Origin: Pigmentiphaga aceris
GTDB lineage: Bacteria > Pseudomonadota > Gammaproteobacteria > Burkholderiales > Burkholderiaceae_B
Reading direction: 5' to 3'
DNA: 64,000 bases
Assembly: GCF_008119665.1 (NCBI RefSeq)
Contig: NZ_CP043046.1
Coordinates: forward strand, 310,001-374,000
The notes beneath the pieces were generated by a model that saw only the letters and a list, made by a program, of their open reading frames with translations, ran no database searches and was not told the origin of the DNA. Below are positions 56,492 to 64,000 of this stretch, piece after piece (the first letter of the stretch is position 1; each line of letters starts with the position of its first letter). The translations under genes and the position numbers were made by a program.

Positions 56492-59400
56492 TTAGAACGT
56501 GACGAAGCTTATTGCCAGATTGCTGACAGCGTACGACATGATCATGTCGTCGATGGTCAGGATGGTGTCGTTGTCATTGAGGAAGAGGAATTTTCCGTTC
56601 AGGCCGTCGCCGCCCTCGATCTCGAATGTGTACAAGACGGGGGTCTGGTTTGTCGAACCACCCAGTGGGCCGCTCAAGTAGGCTGCATTGGCGCTGGCGA
56701 CCACATCGCCGAGGGTGCTGAACTGATTGCCAACCGCAGTGACTTTGTTGCTGTCGTAGTTGGATACCGCTCCATGCTGGAACGCCAGTCCATCCCCGAA
56801 CGCATTGGCCTGCGTCGAAAAGTGCAGGTTTAAAAAGCCGGTCCCTTCCACATGCAACAGGTTTTCGGTGGTGGTGTTGTTCACGCTGAGGTTGCCGCTG
56901 CGTACCGTGTCACGATCAGCGATCAGGATCGTGGCACTCGAATTGCCCAGGTTGATAAGGTCGCCGCCGCCAGCCGGATTAATGCGAAGGTTGATCGAGC
57001 CGGTCGTCAGTCCCGGGAAGCTCATGATTTCCCGGCCAGCCGTGCCCGTTACTTCAAGGCTCGAGAACTGTGCGATCTTGCTCGACAGCATGGTGTTGAT
57101 ACCTGCGTCGAGGTTGGCATACGAGACTTCCAGCAAGCCGCTCAGGCCACCGTTGGCAATCTTGCCGAGGTTGCCGAGCACGGTTGTCGCTTCCGCTGTC
57201 GAGCCGCCGTTGACGTCGATACGCACCGTATTTGCCTGCGACTTGCTCAAGAGTGCCGACGTTGTGTTGTCAGCGACATCCTGAAGGCGGAAGTTCAAGG
57301 AAGTTATTGCGTCCACTTTGGCGATTCCGCCTCCTACTGCTATTAACTTATCGACCGTCATGCTTGATGCGTTGATGGTCACCGCGGCTGCAGCAGACGT
57401 CTTATCGCCCAGCAAAATGGTCAGATCGCTGGCACTTTGGTCGTTCGTCAGGGACAACGACCCGGTGATGCCATTGGTGGCAATGTTGCCGATATGGGTG
57501 CTCAATACAGTTAGTTGGTCACCGGTGGGTTGGGAATCTGCATGAACCAGCGCGGTTCCCATGGCAGCCTTCGACAGCAGATTGCTTGCCGTCGCAGAGG
57601 AAAATGCGCTGATCGCGAACTGCAGGTTAGTGATGCTGTCGACCTTGGCAATGGCAGCCGTACTGCCCACGAGGTTGAGCTGGTCCACGCTCATCGCCGA
57701 TGCATTGACTGTCACGTTCGCTGCCGCCGACGCCTTGCTCAGCAGGTTGGAGATCATGGCTTCGATGTGGCTGCGATTCAGCACAAGATCACCCGTGATG
57801 CCGTCGGCCATGACCCTGTTGTTGTAGAAGGACACCGAGGACAGTTGGCCGTTGGTCGCCCCGGTTGCCACGATGGCCAAGGGTGCCGTAGCGAGCGTCT
57901 GGGTCATCCAATACAAGGTTGCCGTTTCCGACAAACCGGCCAATTCGAGCGGCGGCAGGTTCACAAGGCTGTCGATCTTGCTGTTTCCGCCTGCCAGGGC
58001 TTCCAGCTGGGCCATGTTCATGCCGCTGGCATCGACCGTGACGCTGGCGGTCGCGTCGCCCGTCTTTCCCCCCAACAACGCGGTCAATACCTCGGCGGTC
58101 TGGGTGCTGTTCAGTGTCAGCGTGCCGGTAATGCCACTGTCGGCGATCTTGTCGATGTGAGTCGCAAGCGAAGACAGTTCGTCTGCGCTGGCGCCGGTGG
58201 TGTCCACATACGTGTTGCCGGGACTCTTGGATAGCAGATTCTCCGTGGCCGTATCCGACAGCAGCTGAAGATCCAGCTGGCGCAGATTGGTCAACGTATC
58301 TACCTTGGCGATGTGCAAGCCCACGACTTCAAGCTGGGTCATGTCCATGCCAGTCGCGTCAACGGTGACGTTGGCTGATAGGTCGAGCTTCTCGCTCAGC
58401 AGCGTCACCAGATGCTCAATTTGGAAGCTGTTCGTCATGGACCAGTCCCCGGTGATGCCGTTTGTGACGATCTTGTCGAGGTTGTTGAGGATGACAAACA
58501 ACTGCTCATTCACTCGGCCCGTGGCGTTTATCTCGACCGTTCCTGGAACTGCCTTCGACAGCAGGTTGTATGTGAAACGGTGGTCTGGATTGGCCAGTTC
58601 CAGTTTCAGGTTGGTGATGCTGTCCACCTTGTCGATGAACCATGACAACGACGAGAGTTGGCTGCGGTCCATTCCTGACACATCGGCCGTCACGTTCGCC
58701 GTCATCGACGTTTTGTTCAGAAGGGTAGTCGTCATGAAACCCGACTGTTCGCGGGTGAACGCAAGGTCGCCCGTGATGCCGTCGATGGCGATCTTGGCGA
58801 GGTTGGCCGATACGATCGACAGCGCCGCTGCCGTGGCGGCGGTTGCATTGATCGCGACCGAGTCGGCAAGCGCTTTGGGAAGCAGGGCTGATACCGTGGC
58901 ATCGGTGACGTCGGCAAGCACCAGGGTCAGGTTGCTCAGGCTGCCGATCTTGTTCACGACGTTGCCAACGGCTTCCAGTTGGTCGGCAGCCATGCCGGCT
59001 GCGTCCACCGTGGCGGCGTTGCCCGAATAAGGAGCGAATTTGCGGGCGATGTCTACGGCGGTGTCGGCGGCGGTGATGACCGGCGGCGTGATGGGCGGAG
59101 TCACTACGGGCGGCTCGGGCTCGACGATGCCCTGCGCCAGATTGCTTGCCGCCTGGATCGACGCCGGATCGCTGGTCACCAGCGCCAAGGCTGACTTGGC
59201 AAGCGCCATGTCATTGCTTTTCAACTGAGACGCGAAAAATACGCCGAACTCGACCTTGTTCGCGAAAAGCGCCCGGTCCGCCACCGAACGTTGGTAATCC
59301 TGACTGCTTACGTCTGCAGGTTGCGTGCTTAAAGGCGTGGCCAGCACGTCGGTAATCTGCAGCACCAGGGCGGCGCGCGCGCCCACGTTTGCTGCCCCGC

Positions 59401-59683
59401 CCAGGTTTTCCAGCACCGATGACCAGAAGGCCAGGCCACTGGCGTCTGGGGCGCGCCCCAGCATGTTTGTATAGAACTGGGTCACGAACTGCGCGCTGGT
59501 CTGTGTGGATGCCTGCGCGCCAAGGACTTCGGGTGCGCCAAGCATGGACTGCGCGACGGCCTCCCGGGACGACCCATTGTTCAAGGCCTGCACCCAGAAC
59601 GAGAACCCATCGGCCTCGGGGGCACGTTGAAGCAGAGAAATGTACAGCCCGGCGATCGCCAAGTCGTTCGTCATAGTGGCCAC
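56492..59683 (-). CDS. DUF4214-domain repeat protein, inverted copy
   Basis: A 1063-residue protein from ATG 59683. The N-terminal module (GLYISLLQRAPEADGFSFWV, YTNMLGRAPDASGLAFWSSVL, FANKVEFGVFFASQLKSND) is the DUF4214 domain, more divergent from the other copies than they are from each other. About seven ~109-residue repeats follow (VTVDASGMNMAQLEALAG, GITGTLTLNSTQTAEVLTALL), then a tail with NPAGGGDLINLG in place of the RTX-like segment and the family ending GKFLFLNDNDTILTIDDMI. No signal peptide. It has the GGAAC-N15-GTTAC promoter candidate and sits between DcrB-like paralogues 2 and 3. Confidence 0.88.
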   Translation of the reverse strand: MATMTNDLAIAGLYISLLQRAPEADGFSFWVQALNNGSSREAVAQSMLGAPEVLGAQASTQTSAQFVTQFYTNMLGRAPDASGLAFWSSVLENLGGAANVGARAALVLQITDVLATPLSTQPADVSSQDYQRSVADRALFANKVEFGVFFASQLKSNDMALAKSALALVTSDPASIQAASNLAQGIVEPEPPVVTPPITPPVITAADTAVDIARKFAPYSGNAATVDAAGMAADQLEAVGNVVNKIGSLSNLTLVLADVTDATVSALLPKALADSVAINATAATAAALSIVSANLAKIAIDGITGDLAFTREQSGFMTTTLLNKTSMTANVTADVSGMDRSQLSSLSWFIDKVDSITNLKLELANPDHRFTYNLLSKAVPGTVEINATGRVNEQLFVILNNLDKIVTNGITGDWSMTNSFQIEHLVTLLSEKLDLSANVTVDATGMDMTQLEVVGLHIAKVDTLTNLRQLDLQLLSDTATENLLSKSPGNTYVDTTGASADELSSLATHIDKIADSGITGTLTLNSTQTAEVLTALLGGKTGDATASVTVDASGMNMAQLEALAGGNSKIDSLVNLPPLELAGLSETATLYWMTQTLATAPLAIVATGATNGQLSSVSFYNNRVMADGITGDLVLNRSHIEAMISNLLSKASAAANVTVNASAMSVDQLNLVGSTAAIAKVDSITNLQFAISAFSSATASNLLSKAAMGTALVHADSQPTGDQLTVLSTHIGNIATNGITGSLSLTNDQSASDLTILLGDKTSAAAAVTINASSMTVDKLIAVGGGIAKVDAITSLNFRLQDVADNTTSALLSKSQANTVRIDVNGGSTAEATTVLGNLGKIANGGLSGLLEVSYANLDAGINTMLSSKIAQFSSLEVTGTAGREIMSFPGLTTGSINLRINPAGGGDLINLGNSSATILIADRDTVRSGNLSVNNTTTENLLHVEGTGFLNLHFSTQANAFGDGLAFQHGAVSNYDSNKVTAVGNQFSTLGDVVASANAAYLSGPLGGSTNQTPVLYTFEIEGGDGLNGKFLFLNDNDTILTIDDMIMSYAVSNLAISFVTF

Positions 59684-59719
59684 GGCGATCCCCAGAGATC
59701 AACAACTCAATGGTGTTGA

Positions 59720-59744
59720 GTAACGCTGCTTTGGCAAAGGTTCC
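59720..59744 (-). promoter_or_regulatory. ECF-type promoter candidate GGAAC-N15-GTTAC upstream of the inverted DUF4214 gene
   Basis: On the minus strand GGAAC (complement of 59740-59744) and GTTAC (complement of 59720-59724) are exactly 15 bases apart and end 36 bases before ATG 59683. The CGGAACCT/GCGTTACT context matches the copy at 35804 better than chance, although the rest of the leader has diverged. Confidence 0.65.
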
Positions 59745-59828
59745 GTTCCAGCAAACATTGTGTTCCGGCAAACATTTTCACCTGCAGCAACCAGGGCGGC
59801 TTCAGTGATATTTTCCGGGTAAATTTAT

Positions 59829-59888
59829 TTCACCCTGTTTCATTCCACAAGTTTCCTTTCAGCTTTGAGTAAGCGGCTTCCCTACACT
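59829..59888 (+). promoter_or_regulatory. Conserved leader upstream of DcrB-like paralogue 3
   Basis: Second copy of the 38-bp block (59829-59866), followed by CTACACT at 59882-59888. Shared differences from the 55574 copy are only at four positions. It lies between the divergent DUF4214 promoter and the paralogue 3 gene. Confidence 0.65.
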
Positions 59889-59932
59889 TGCGCCCCCGGT
59901 CAGCCGACCCATTACACGTAGGGATATTGCAG

Positions 59933-60487
59933 ATGATCTTCAAGAAATCGATGAATGTGTTGGGCTCCCTGTGCGTTGTCGCTGCCTTGGCTGGGGCCGC
60001 AAATGTGGCCATCGCCGCCGACGCGCCGGCTGCTTCCGCCGCTGCCGCGCAAAACCTTGCGCTCTTGGGCGGCAAGCTCTCATTCAAGCTGCAAGGTTTC
60101 GAGAAGCGCGAAGTGCCTGGTGGTGGCCCGGGCACCATGTACTACAACAAGGACCAGAAGCGCGTCATCATGGTTGGTGAAGATCCGCTCCCGCTGATTG
60201 CTCGTGGTGGCACCGATGACGATCGCCTCAATGGCATGAAAAAAACCGTTCGCGAAAAGCAGCAAGCCGCATCGCCCGATTACAAAATCGTCAGCGAAAA
60301 GACCGAGACAGTGAAAGGTCTGAAGGTTCACCGCATTGAAGCCACCGACAACATGGATGGAAGCAACGTCCTGCAGGCTACGCTGCTGGCCGTCGACAAC
60401 ACGAAGCTCACCGTCATTCAGGTCATCTCGAATCCGAAAGATCCGGCTGGCCACGCCGCAGCGGTGAACAACATTCTGGGTAAATAA
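59933..60487 (+). CDS. Small exported DcrB-like protein, paralogue 3
   Basis: A 184-residue protein from ATG 59933. Signal peptide NVLGSLCVVAALAGAANVAIA, linker of Ala residues, then LALLGGKLSFKLQGFEKRE, MYYNKDQKRVIMVGED, EKQQAASPDYKIV, and the ending KDPAGHAAAVNNILGK, nearly the same as in paralogue 2. The DcrB-like opening (LLxGKLSFxL) and length of ~185 residues fit that family. It is followed by paralogue 4 after 63 bp and is divergent from the inverted DUF4214 gene across 249 bp. Confidence 0.75.
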   Translation: MIFKKSMNVLGSLCVVAALAGAANVAIAADAPAASAAAAQNLALLGGKLSFKLQGFEKREVPGGGPGTMYYNKDQKRVIMVGEDPLPLIARGGTDDDRLNGMKKTVREKQQAASPDYKIVSEKTETVKGLKVHRIEATDNMDGSNVLQATLLAVDNTKLTVIQVISNPKDPAGHAAAVNNILGK

Positions 60488-60550
60488 GCGGGACCACCCC
60501 AGTCGGTATGACAGGTCGTCGGCGTTCGACGGCCTGAAGATAAATGCGGC

Positions 60551-61126
60551 GTGAAAAACAAGGCAATACGCATGTCAACGCATCTGCTTAGCTGGACCCG
60601 TTCCCTGTGCCTGCTCGCCGCCCTGAGCGGTGGTGCCAACATGGCAATCGCAGCATCGCCTGAAAAGCCCGCTGCGGTTGCCACCGACACGCACTCGGTG
60701 TCCTTGGCAGACGGCAAGCTGAAGTTCGTGCTGAGAGGCTTCGAAGCGCAGCCGTTGAACGATCAGAACGGCGACACGATGTACGACAACGATAAAACCA
60801 ATCAAACCATTATCGTCACCGAAGGACCCTTGCCAGCCTCGGCCGGGAATACCTCGGCCACCGCGTTGCAGGTTGCCGTGGATACCTTGAAAGAAAAGCA
60901 GCACGCCGCGTCCGACAACTTCCGCATTACCCGCGAGAGGACCACAAACGTAAAGGGCCTGAGGGTGTATCGGCTCGATGCGACTGACGACTTCAAGGGC
61001 ACGAAACTGCTGATGACCTCGTTGATGACGCTCGGCGACAAGAACGTGACCCTCATCGAAGTGATGTCCAGCGCGAAAGACCCGGCCGGCCATGCGGCTG
61101 CGTTGAAGAACATTCTGGGTAAGTAG
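60551..61126 (+). CDS. Small exported DcrB-like protein, paralogue 4
   Basis: About 191 residues from GTG 60551, or 184 from ATG 60572. Signal peptide SLCLLAALSGGANMAIA, then VSLADGKLKFVLRGFEAQP, MYDNDKTNQTIIVTEGPLP, KEKQHAASDNFRI, and ending KDPAGHAAALKNILGK. It is the fourth family member and probably forms an operon with paralogue 3. No Cys suggesting a lipoprotein is seen at the cleavage site, so these proteins appear to be soluble periplasmic or secreted, unlike lipoprotein DcrB. Confidence 0.72.
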   Translation: MKNKAIRMSTHLLSWTRSLCLLAALSGGANMAIAASPEKPAAVATDTHSVSLADGKLKFVLRGFEAQPLNDQNGDTMYDNDKTNQTIIVTEGPLPASAGNTSATALQVAVDTLKEKQHAASDNFRITRERTTNVKGLRVYRLDATDDFKGTKLLMTSLMTLGDKNVTLIEVMSSAKDPAGHAAALKNILGK

Positions 61127-61201
61127 AGAGGCCGATAAGCCGAGCGTTTTCGGGTGGTAGGCTGTTGGCTCACGACAGTCTGTCCATCACAAGGAACCCG
61201 C

Positions 61202-61681
61202 ATGATCTCGCGCGCGAAGCTTGCCCAACTTGGCATTGTCCTTCCCGACCCCCCCGCACCGCGAGGCGAATATGTGCCTGCTGTGGTGCATGACGGCGTG
61301 GTCTACGTCAGTGGTCAGTTGTCCCGCGAAGGCAATCTGACGATCACCGGGCCGGTGACCGCGTCGACGTCCCAAGACGAGCTCAAGCGCGCAGGCCGTG
61401 CGTGTGTGTTGCGTGCGCTGAGTGCGATTGACCAAGCGGTTGGGCTGGAGAATGTCAGCCGCTTTCTGTTCCTGCGCGGATTTGTTTTTGCCGAACCCGG
61501 CTTCCAGGATTTCGCGCGTGTGCTGGACGAAGCGTCCAAGGTGCTGGTGGAGATTTACGGCGAGCAGGGGCTGCATGCGCGGTCGGTGGCTGGCGTGGCT
61601 GGATTGCCGAGCAACGGGCTGCTTGAGATTGAATTGACCGCCGTGATCGCCCCGCCTTATGCGGGTACAGGCGGGGCCTGA
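61202..61681 (+). CDS. RidA/YjgF-family protein
   Basis: A 159-residue protein from ATG 61202 with AAGGA six bases upstream. It belongs to the longer RidA subgroup: LGIVLPDPPAPRGEYVPAVVHDGVVYVSGQLS at the start and EQGLHARSVAGVAGLPSNGLLEIEL at the end, where the conserved Arg (HARS) holds imine or enamine substrates. RidA proteins hydrolyse reactive 2-aminoacrylate-type imines made by PLP enzymes. Some members of this subgroup lack activity. Single gene. Confidence 0.92.
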   Translation: MISRAKLAQLGIVLPDPPAPRGEYVPAVVHDGVVYVSGQLSREGNLTITGPVTASTSQDELKRAGRACVLRALSAIDQAVGLENVSRFLFLRGFVFAEPGFQDFARVLDEASKVLVEIYGEQGLHARSVAGVAGLPSNGLLEIELTAVIAPPYAGTGGA

Positions 61682-61919
61682 GTGGTGACGGGTCGGTATG
61701 GATAGCCACCGGCGACCTTGGCAGAAGGGTGAATTGCGCTGATCCGCCATGCCATGGCACCCAGTTATCGGCATACCCCGTAGGCACGCAACTGAGCCGG
61801 CGTCTATGGTCGCTGCCGCCCGTGCTTCGTTGCTATCATGAACTTCCCACATAAATCGTCGGTTGATGCCGCCTGCGACGTGCGCCGGTGTTGACGACGA
61901 CAACATCCAGGACCCGACG

Positions 61920-62954
61920 ATGAAACTTCTACCTGCTTCCTGCCTGTTCGTTGCCAGCCTGCTGTCGGCCTCCGTCGTGCATGCCCAGACGCTGCCCGGC
62001 GTCACGATCTACGCCACCGGTGGCACCATCGCAGGCAGCTCGGCCAGCAACACCGACACCACCAACTACAAAGCAGGCTCCATCGGCATCGAGACCTTGA
62101 TCGCGGCCGTGCCGGAGATGAAGAAGGTTGCCAACGTCAGCGGCGAGCAGATCGCCAACGTGCCCAGCAACGACGTCGACAGCGCCATCCTGCTGAAGCT
62201 GGCCAAGGCCATCAACACCAAGCTCGCCGAACCCGGCGCACAAGGCGTGGTCGTCACGCACGGCACCGACACCCTGGCCGAGTCCGCCTTCTTCCTGGAC
62301 CTGACGGTCAACAGCCCCAAGCCCGTGGTGATCGTCGGTGCCATGCGCCCCGCAACCGCCATCAGCGCCGACGGCCCGATGAACCTGCTGAACGCAGTGA
62401 CGCTTGCCGCCAGCAAAGACGCCATGAACCGCGGCACGCTGGTCGCGCTGAACGACCGCATCGGCTCGGCGTTCTACACCATCAAGACCAACAGCACGAC
62501 GCTGGACACCTTCCAGGCCGCCGAACAAGGCTTCCTGGGTGCCTTCATCGGCGGCCAGCCGAAGTTCTGGTACAGCCCCGCAGTCCCCACCGGCAAGCTG
62601 ACGTTTGACGTCAGCAACGTCACCACCTTGCCCAAGGTCGTGATCCTGTACGGCTACCAAGACCAGGACGCCGCCCTGATCGACGCCGCCATCAAAGATG
62701 GTGCCAAGGGCATCGTGATCGACGGTTCGGGTAACGGTTCGGTGAATGCTGCAGTGAAGGCCCGCCTGATCGAACTCGACAAGCAAGGCTTCCCGGTGAT
62801 CCGCGCAACCCGTACCAATTCGGGTTATGTGACGACGAAGACCGAAGGCATCGGTTCGGGCGTCTACAGCGCGTCGAAGTCGCGCTGGTTGCTGTCGCTG
62901 GCACTGGCGACGGGTGCGACGCGGGAGCAGATCAAGAGCTACTTTGGGACTTGA
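61920..62954 (+). CDS. ansB: Periplasmic type II L-asparaginase
   Basis: A 344-residue enzyme from ATG 61920, preceded by AGGA. Signal peptide LFVASLLSASVVHA. Two catalytic threonine motifs are intact: YATGGTIAGS (nucleophile) and VTHGTDTLAES, with the Lys/Asp helpers in VGAMRPATAISADGPMNL downstream. YSASKSRWLLSLALATGATRE ends the chain. It hydrolyses asparagine (and likely glutamine to some degree) to the acid and ammonia in the periplasm. It is monocistronic and ends at a strong terminator. Confidence 0.94.
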   Translation: MKLLPASCLFVASLLSASVVHAQTLPGVTIYATGGTIAGSSASNTDTTNYKAGSIGIETLIAAVPEMKKVANVSGEQIANVPSNDVDSAILLKLAKAINTKLAEPGAQGVVVTHGTDTLAESAFFLDLTVNSPKPVVIVGAMRPATAISADGPMNLLNAVTLAASKDAMNRGTLVALNDRIGSAFYTIKTNSTTLDTFQAAEQGFLGAFIGGQPKFWYSPAVPTGKLTFDVSNVTTLPKVVILYGYQDQDAALIDAAIKDGAKGIVIDGSGNGSVNAAVKARLIELDKQGFPVIRATRTNSGYVTTKTEGIGSGVYSASKSRWLLSLALATGATREQIKSYFGT

Positions 62955-62994
62955 TTGACGTGCTTTGAAGCGCGGGGGATTTAGCCCCTGATGA

Positions 62995-63026
62995 ACCGGA
63001 CAGGCTTGGGTCTGTCCGGTTTTTTT
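62995..63026 (+). terminator. Intrinsic terminator of the asparaginase gene
   Basis: ACCGGACAG (62995-63003) pairs with CTGTCCGGT (63012-63020) around an eight-base loop, followed by T-run 63020-63026. It lies 41 bases after the stop codon at 62954. The opposite strand has no A-run fit for the convergent gene at 63058. Confidence 0.92.
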
Positions 63027-63057
63027 ATGCTTGAGCCAGGTACAAATTTCCTGGCAA

Positions 63058-63393
63058 CTAGCCTCTTGTCCCTTTCGAGTTAGCTTCGTAGCATTCCCTG
63101 TAGGCCTCGTTTTCAAACTCACGGACGGCACGTTCGCGTGACTGCTCTGTGGAGTACTGAGGTAGCCGATAGGCTCGCTGCACGAAAAGTTTGGACATCT
63201 CGTCGATGGAACTCCCTGAGGATGTCAGCTCCATCACTTGCGACATTGGCGCGCCCACCTGGCGAAGCTTCATGAGTTCTTTGGCCAGGTGCGAAATATC
63301 TTTGCAAGCCTGGTGCGCTGAGTTGGTCTGCGCCAAGACCGGCGATGCGGCCAGCCCAGTAAACAGCAGCGTCAACAATATGCTTCGATTCAT
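63058..63393 (-). CDS. Small secreted protein of unknown function
   Basis: A 111-residue protein from ATG 63393. Residues ~3-21 (ILLTLLFTGLAASPVLA) are a signal peptide. The mature part is mainly helical and charged, with two Cys (in HQACKDISHLAKELMKLRQVG and FENEAYRECYEANSK) that could form one disulphide. I do not recognise the family. It is convergent with the asparaginase gene and unlinked to other genes. Confidence 0.65.
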   Translation of the reverse strand: MNRSILLTLLFTGLAASPVLAQTNSAHQACKDISHLAKELMKLRQVGAPMSQVMELTSSGSSIDEMSKLFVQRAYRLPQYSTEQSRERAVREFENEAYRECYEANSKGTRG

Positions 63394-63492
63394 CGCCTCG
63401 TTCCGAACGTCGATTTTGTGTCTGCGGCGGTGTCTGCGAAACGTACAACCTGGAAGGTTCAACGTCGTCTGAGACCGACGGCCGGCATGATA

Positions 63493-64000
63493 TTACTCAT
63501 ACGACCGCGCATCCTCAATCACCTTCCCATCATTCACCAAACTCCCCGCCGCCCCCATTACCACTTCCACGCGGATCTTCGTCAATTCCCGCGCGCTGGC
63601 CATGATCCGCTCGGCCAGTTCCGCTGACGCACCAGACACTTCCAACTTCAGTGTCACCACTTCAGCGCTTACTTTCCCCGTCACGACCAACCTCGCTTTG
63701 ATGACTTCCGGGTGCCGCTTGACGATCTCGGCGACTTGCTCGGGATGCACGAACATCCCTCGGATTTTTGTTGTCTGATCGGCCCGGCCCATCCAGCCTT
63801 TGATGCGCGCATTGGTGCGGCCGCAGGGGGACGGGCCAGCCAGGATGGCGCTCAGGTCGCCGGTGCCGAAGCGCACCAGGGGGTAGGCGGGGTTGAAGGT
63901 GGTGACGACCACTTCACCGACTTCGCCGTCGGGCACGGGGTCGTTGGTGCCGGGGCGCACGATTTCCACGATGATGTCTTCGGCCAGCACCAGGCCGTCG
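63493..64000 (-). CDS. Phenylacetate-CoA ligase-like AMP-forming enzyme (C-terminal part, cut by window edge)
   Basis: The last ~169 residues of a longer protein whose start lies beyond the right edge; the frame is open to base 64000. Motifs: GEVGEVVVTTFNPAYPLVRFGTGDLSAIL (the adenylate-binding Asp in GTGDLS), KGWMGRADQTTKIRGMFVHPEQVAEIVKRHPEV and the C-terminal GSLVNDGKVIEDARSYE with the catalytic Lys. This is the PaaK-type lid domain. It forms an aryl- or acyl-CoA ester using ATP; the exact acid is unknown. Confidence 0.88.
   Translation of the reverse strand, partial: DGLVLAEDIIVEIVRPGTNDPVPDGEVGEVVVTTFNPAYPLVRFGTGDLSAILAGPSPCGRTNARIKGWMGRADQTTKIRGMFVHPEQVAEIVKRHPEVIKARLVVTGKVSAEVVTLKLEVSGASAELAERIMASARELTKIRVEVVMGAAGSLVNDGKVIEDARSYE

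Noticed and set aside
1..64000. Insertion sequences, integrase, att sites, tRNA or rRNA genes
   Set aside because: No transposase or integrase motifs, no terminal inverted repeats with target duplication, and no tRNA-like cloverleaf were seen while reading both strands.

Overview
This is high-GC chromosomal DNA from a betaproteobacterium, most likely Burkholderiales and probably Alcaligenaceae (Bordetella/Achromobacter-like). That placement is an inference from gene content: several branched-chain-amino-acid-type ABC systems, CoA-linked catabolic genes and MarR/IclR/LysR/TetR regulators. No rRNA, tRNA, insertion sequence, prophage or CRISPR array was seen.

Layout. 1-10.2 kb: the edge of an MFS exporter, an SfnB/DszC-like flavin oxidoreductase, a DUF3014 protein, a divergent ArsR-regulator/monooxygenase pair, an SsuABC/TauABC-like sulfonate ABC operon with a TPR protein at its end, and a periplasmic binding protein coupled to a MauG-type di-heme cytochrome. 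10.3-12.2 kb: a divergent SDR/LysR pair. 12.2-24.3 kb: a long minus-strand catabolic cluster (SDR, acyl-CoA ligase, LivKHMGF-type importer, two enoyl-CoA hydratases, a PanE-like reductase, a class II aldolase) bounded by TetR and MarR regulators. It looks like uptake, CoA activation and beta-oxidation-like breakdown of an unknown organic acid. 24.4-29.7 kb: a small membrane protein, a bidirectional terminator, a YVTN-type propeller lipoprotein, and an overlapping operon of two serine beta-lactamase-fold hydrolases plus a DUF481 protein. 29.9-35.3 kb: a giant SF1 helicase whose N-terminus resembles a transglutaminase/cysteine-peptidase fold and whose C-terminus resembles a Vsr-type nuclease; it is a candidate defence protein.

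35.8-47.4 kb and 56.3-59.7 kb hold the most unusual content: a family of very large DUF4214 proteins. Each has an N-terminal DUF4214 module, a run of ~109-residue two-part repeats (likely an alpha/beta solenoid), and a C-terminus like those of type I secreted or surface proteins. Three are tandem on the plus strand, the first of them split by a frameshift, and one is inverted. A DUF4214 gene remnant lies beside the inverted copy. Three of these transcription units carry the same promoter-like signal, GGAAC-N15-GTTAC, 34-36 nt before the start codon, which suggests control by one ECF sigma factor. The inverted copy is flanked by four paralogous small exported proteins resembling DcrB, two of which share a duplicated leader.

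47.7-54.8 kb: GNAT acetyltransferase, an SDR/aldehyde dehydrogenase/binding-protein set with a divergent IclR regulator, a glutathione S-transferase and an MgtC-like protein. 61.2-64 kb: RidA-like protein, periplasmic L-asparaginase with a clear terminator, a small secreted protein, and the C-terminal part of a phenylacetate-CoA-ligase-like enzyme cut by the right edge.
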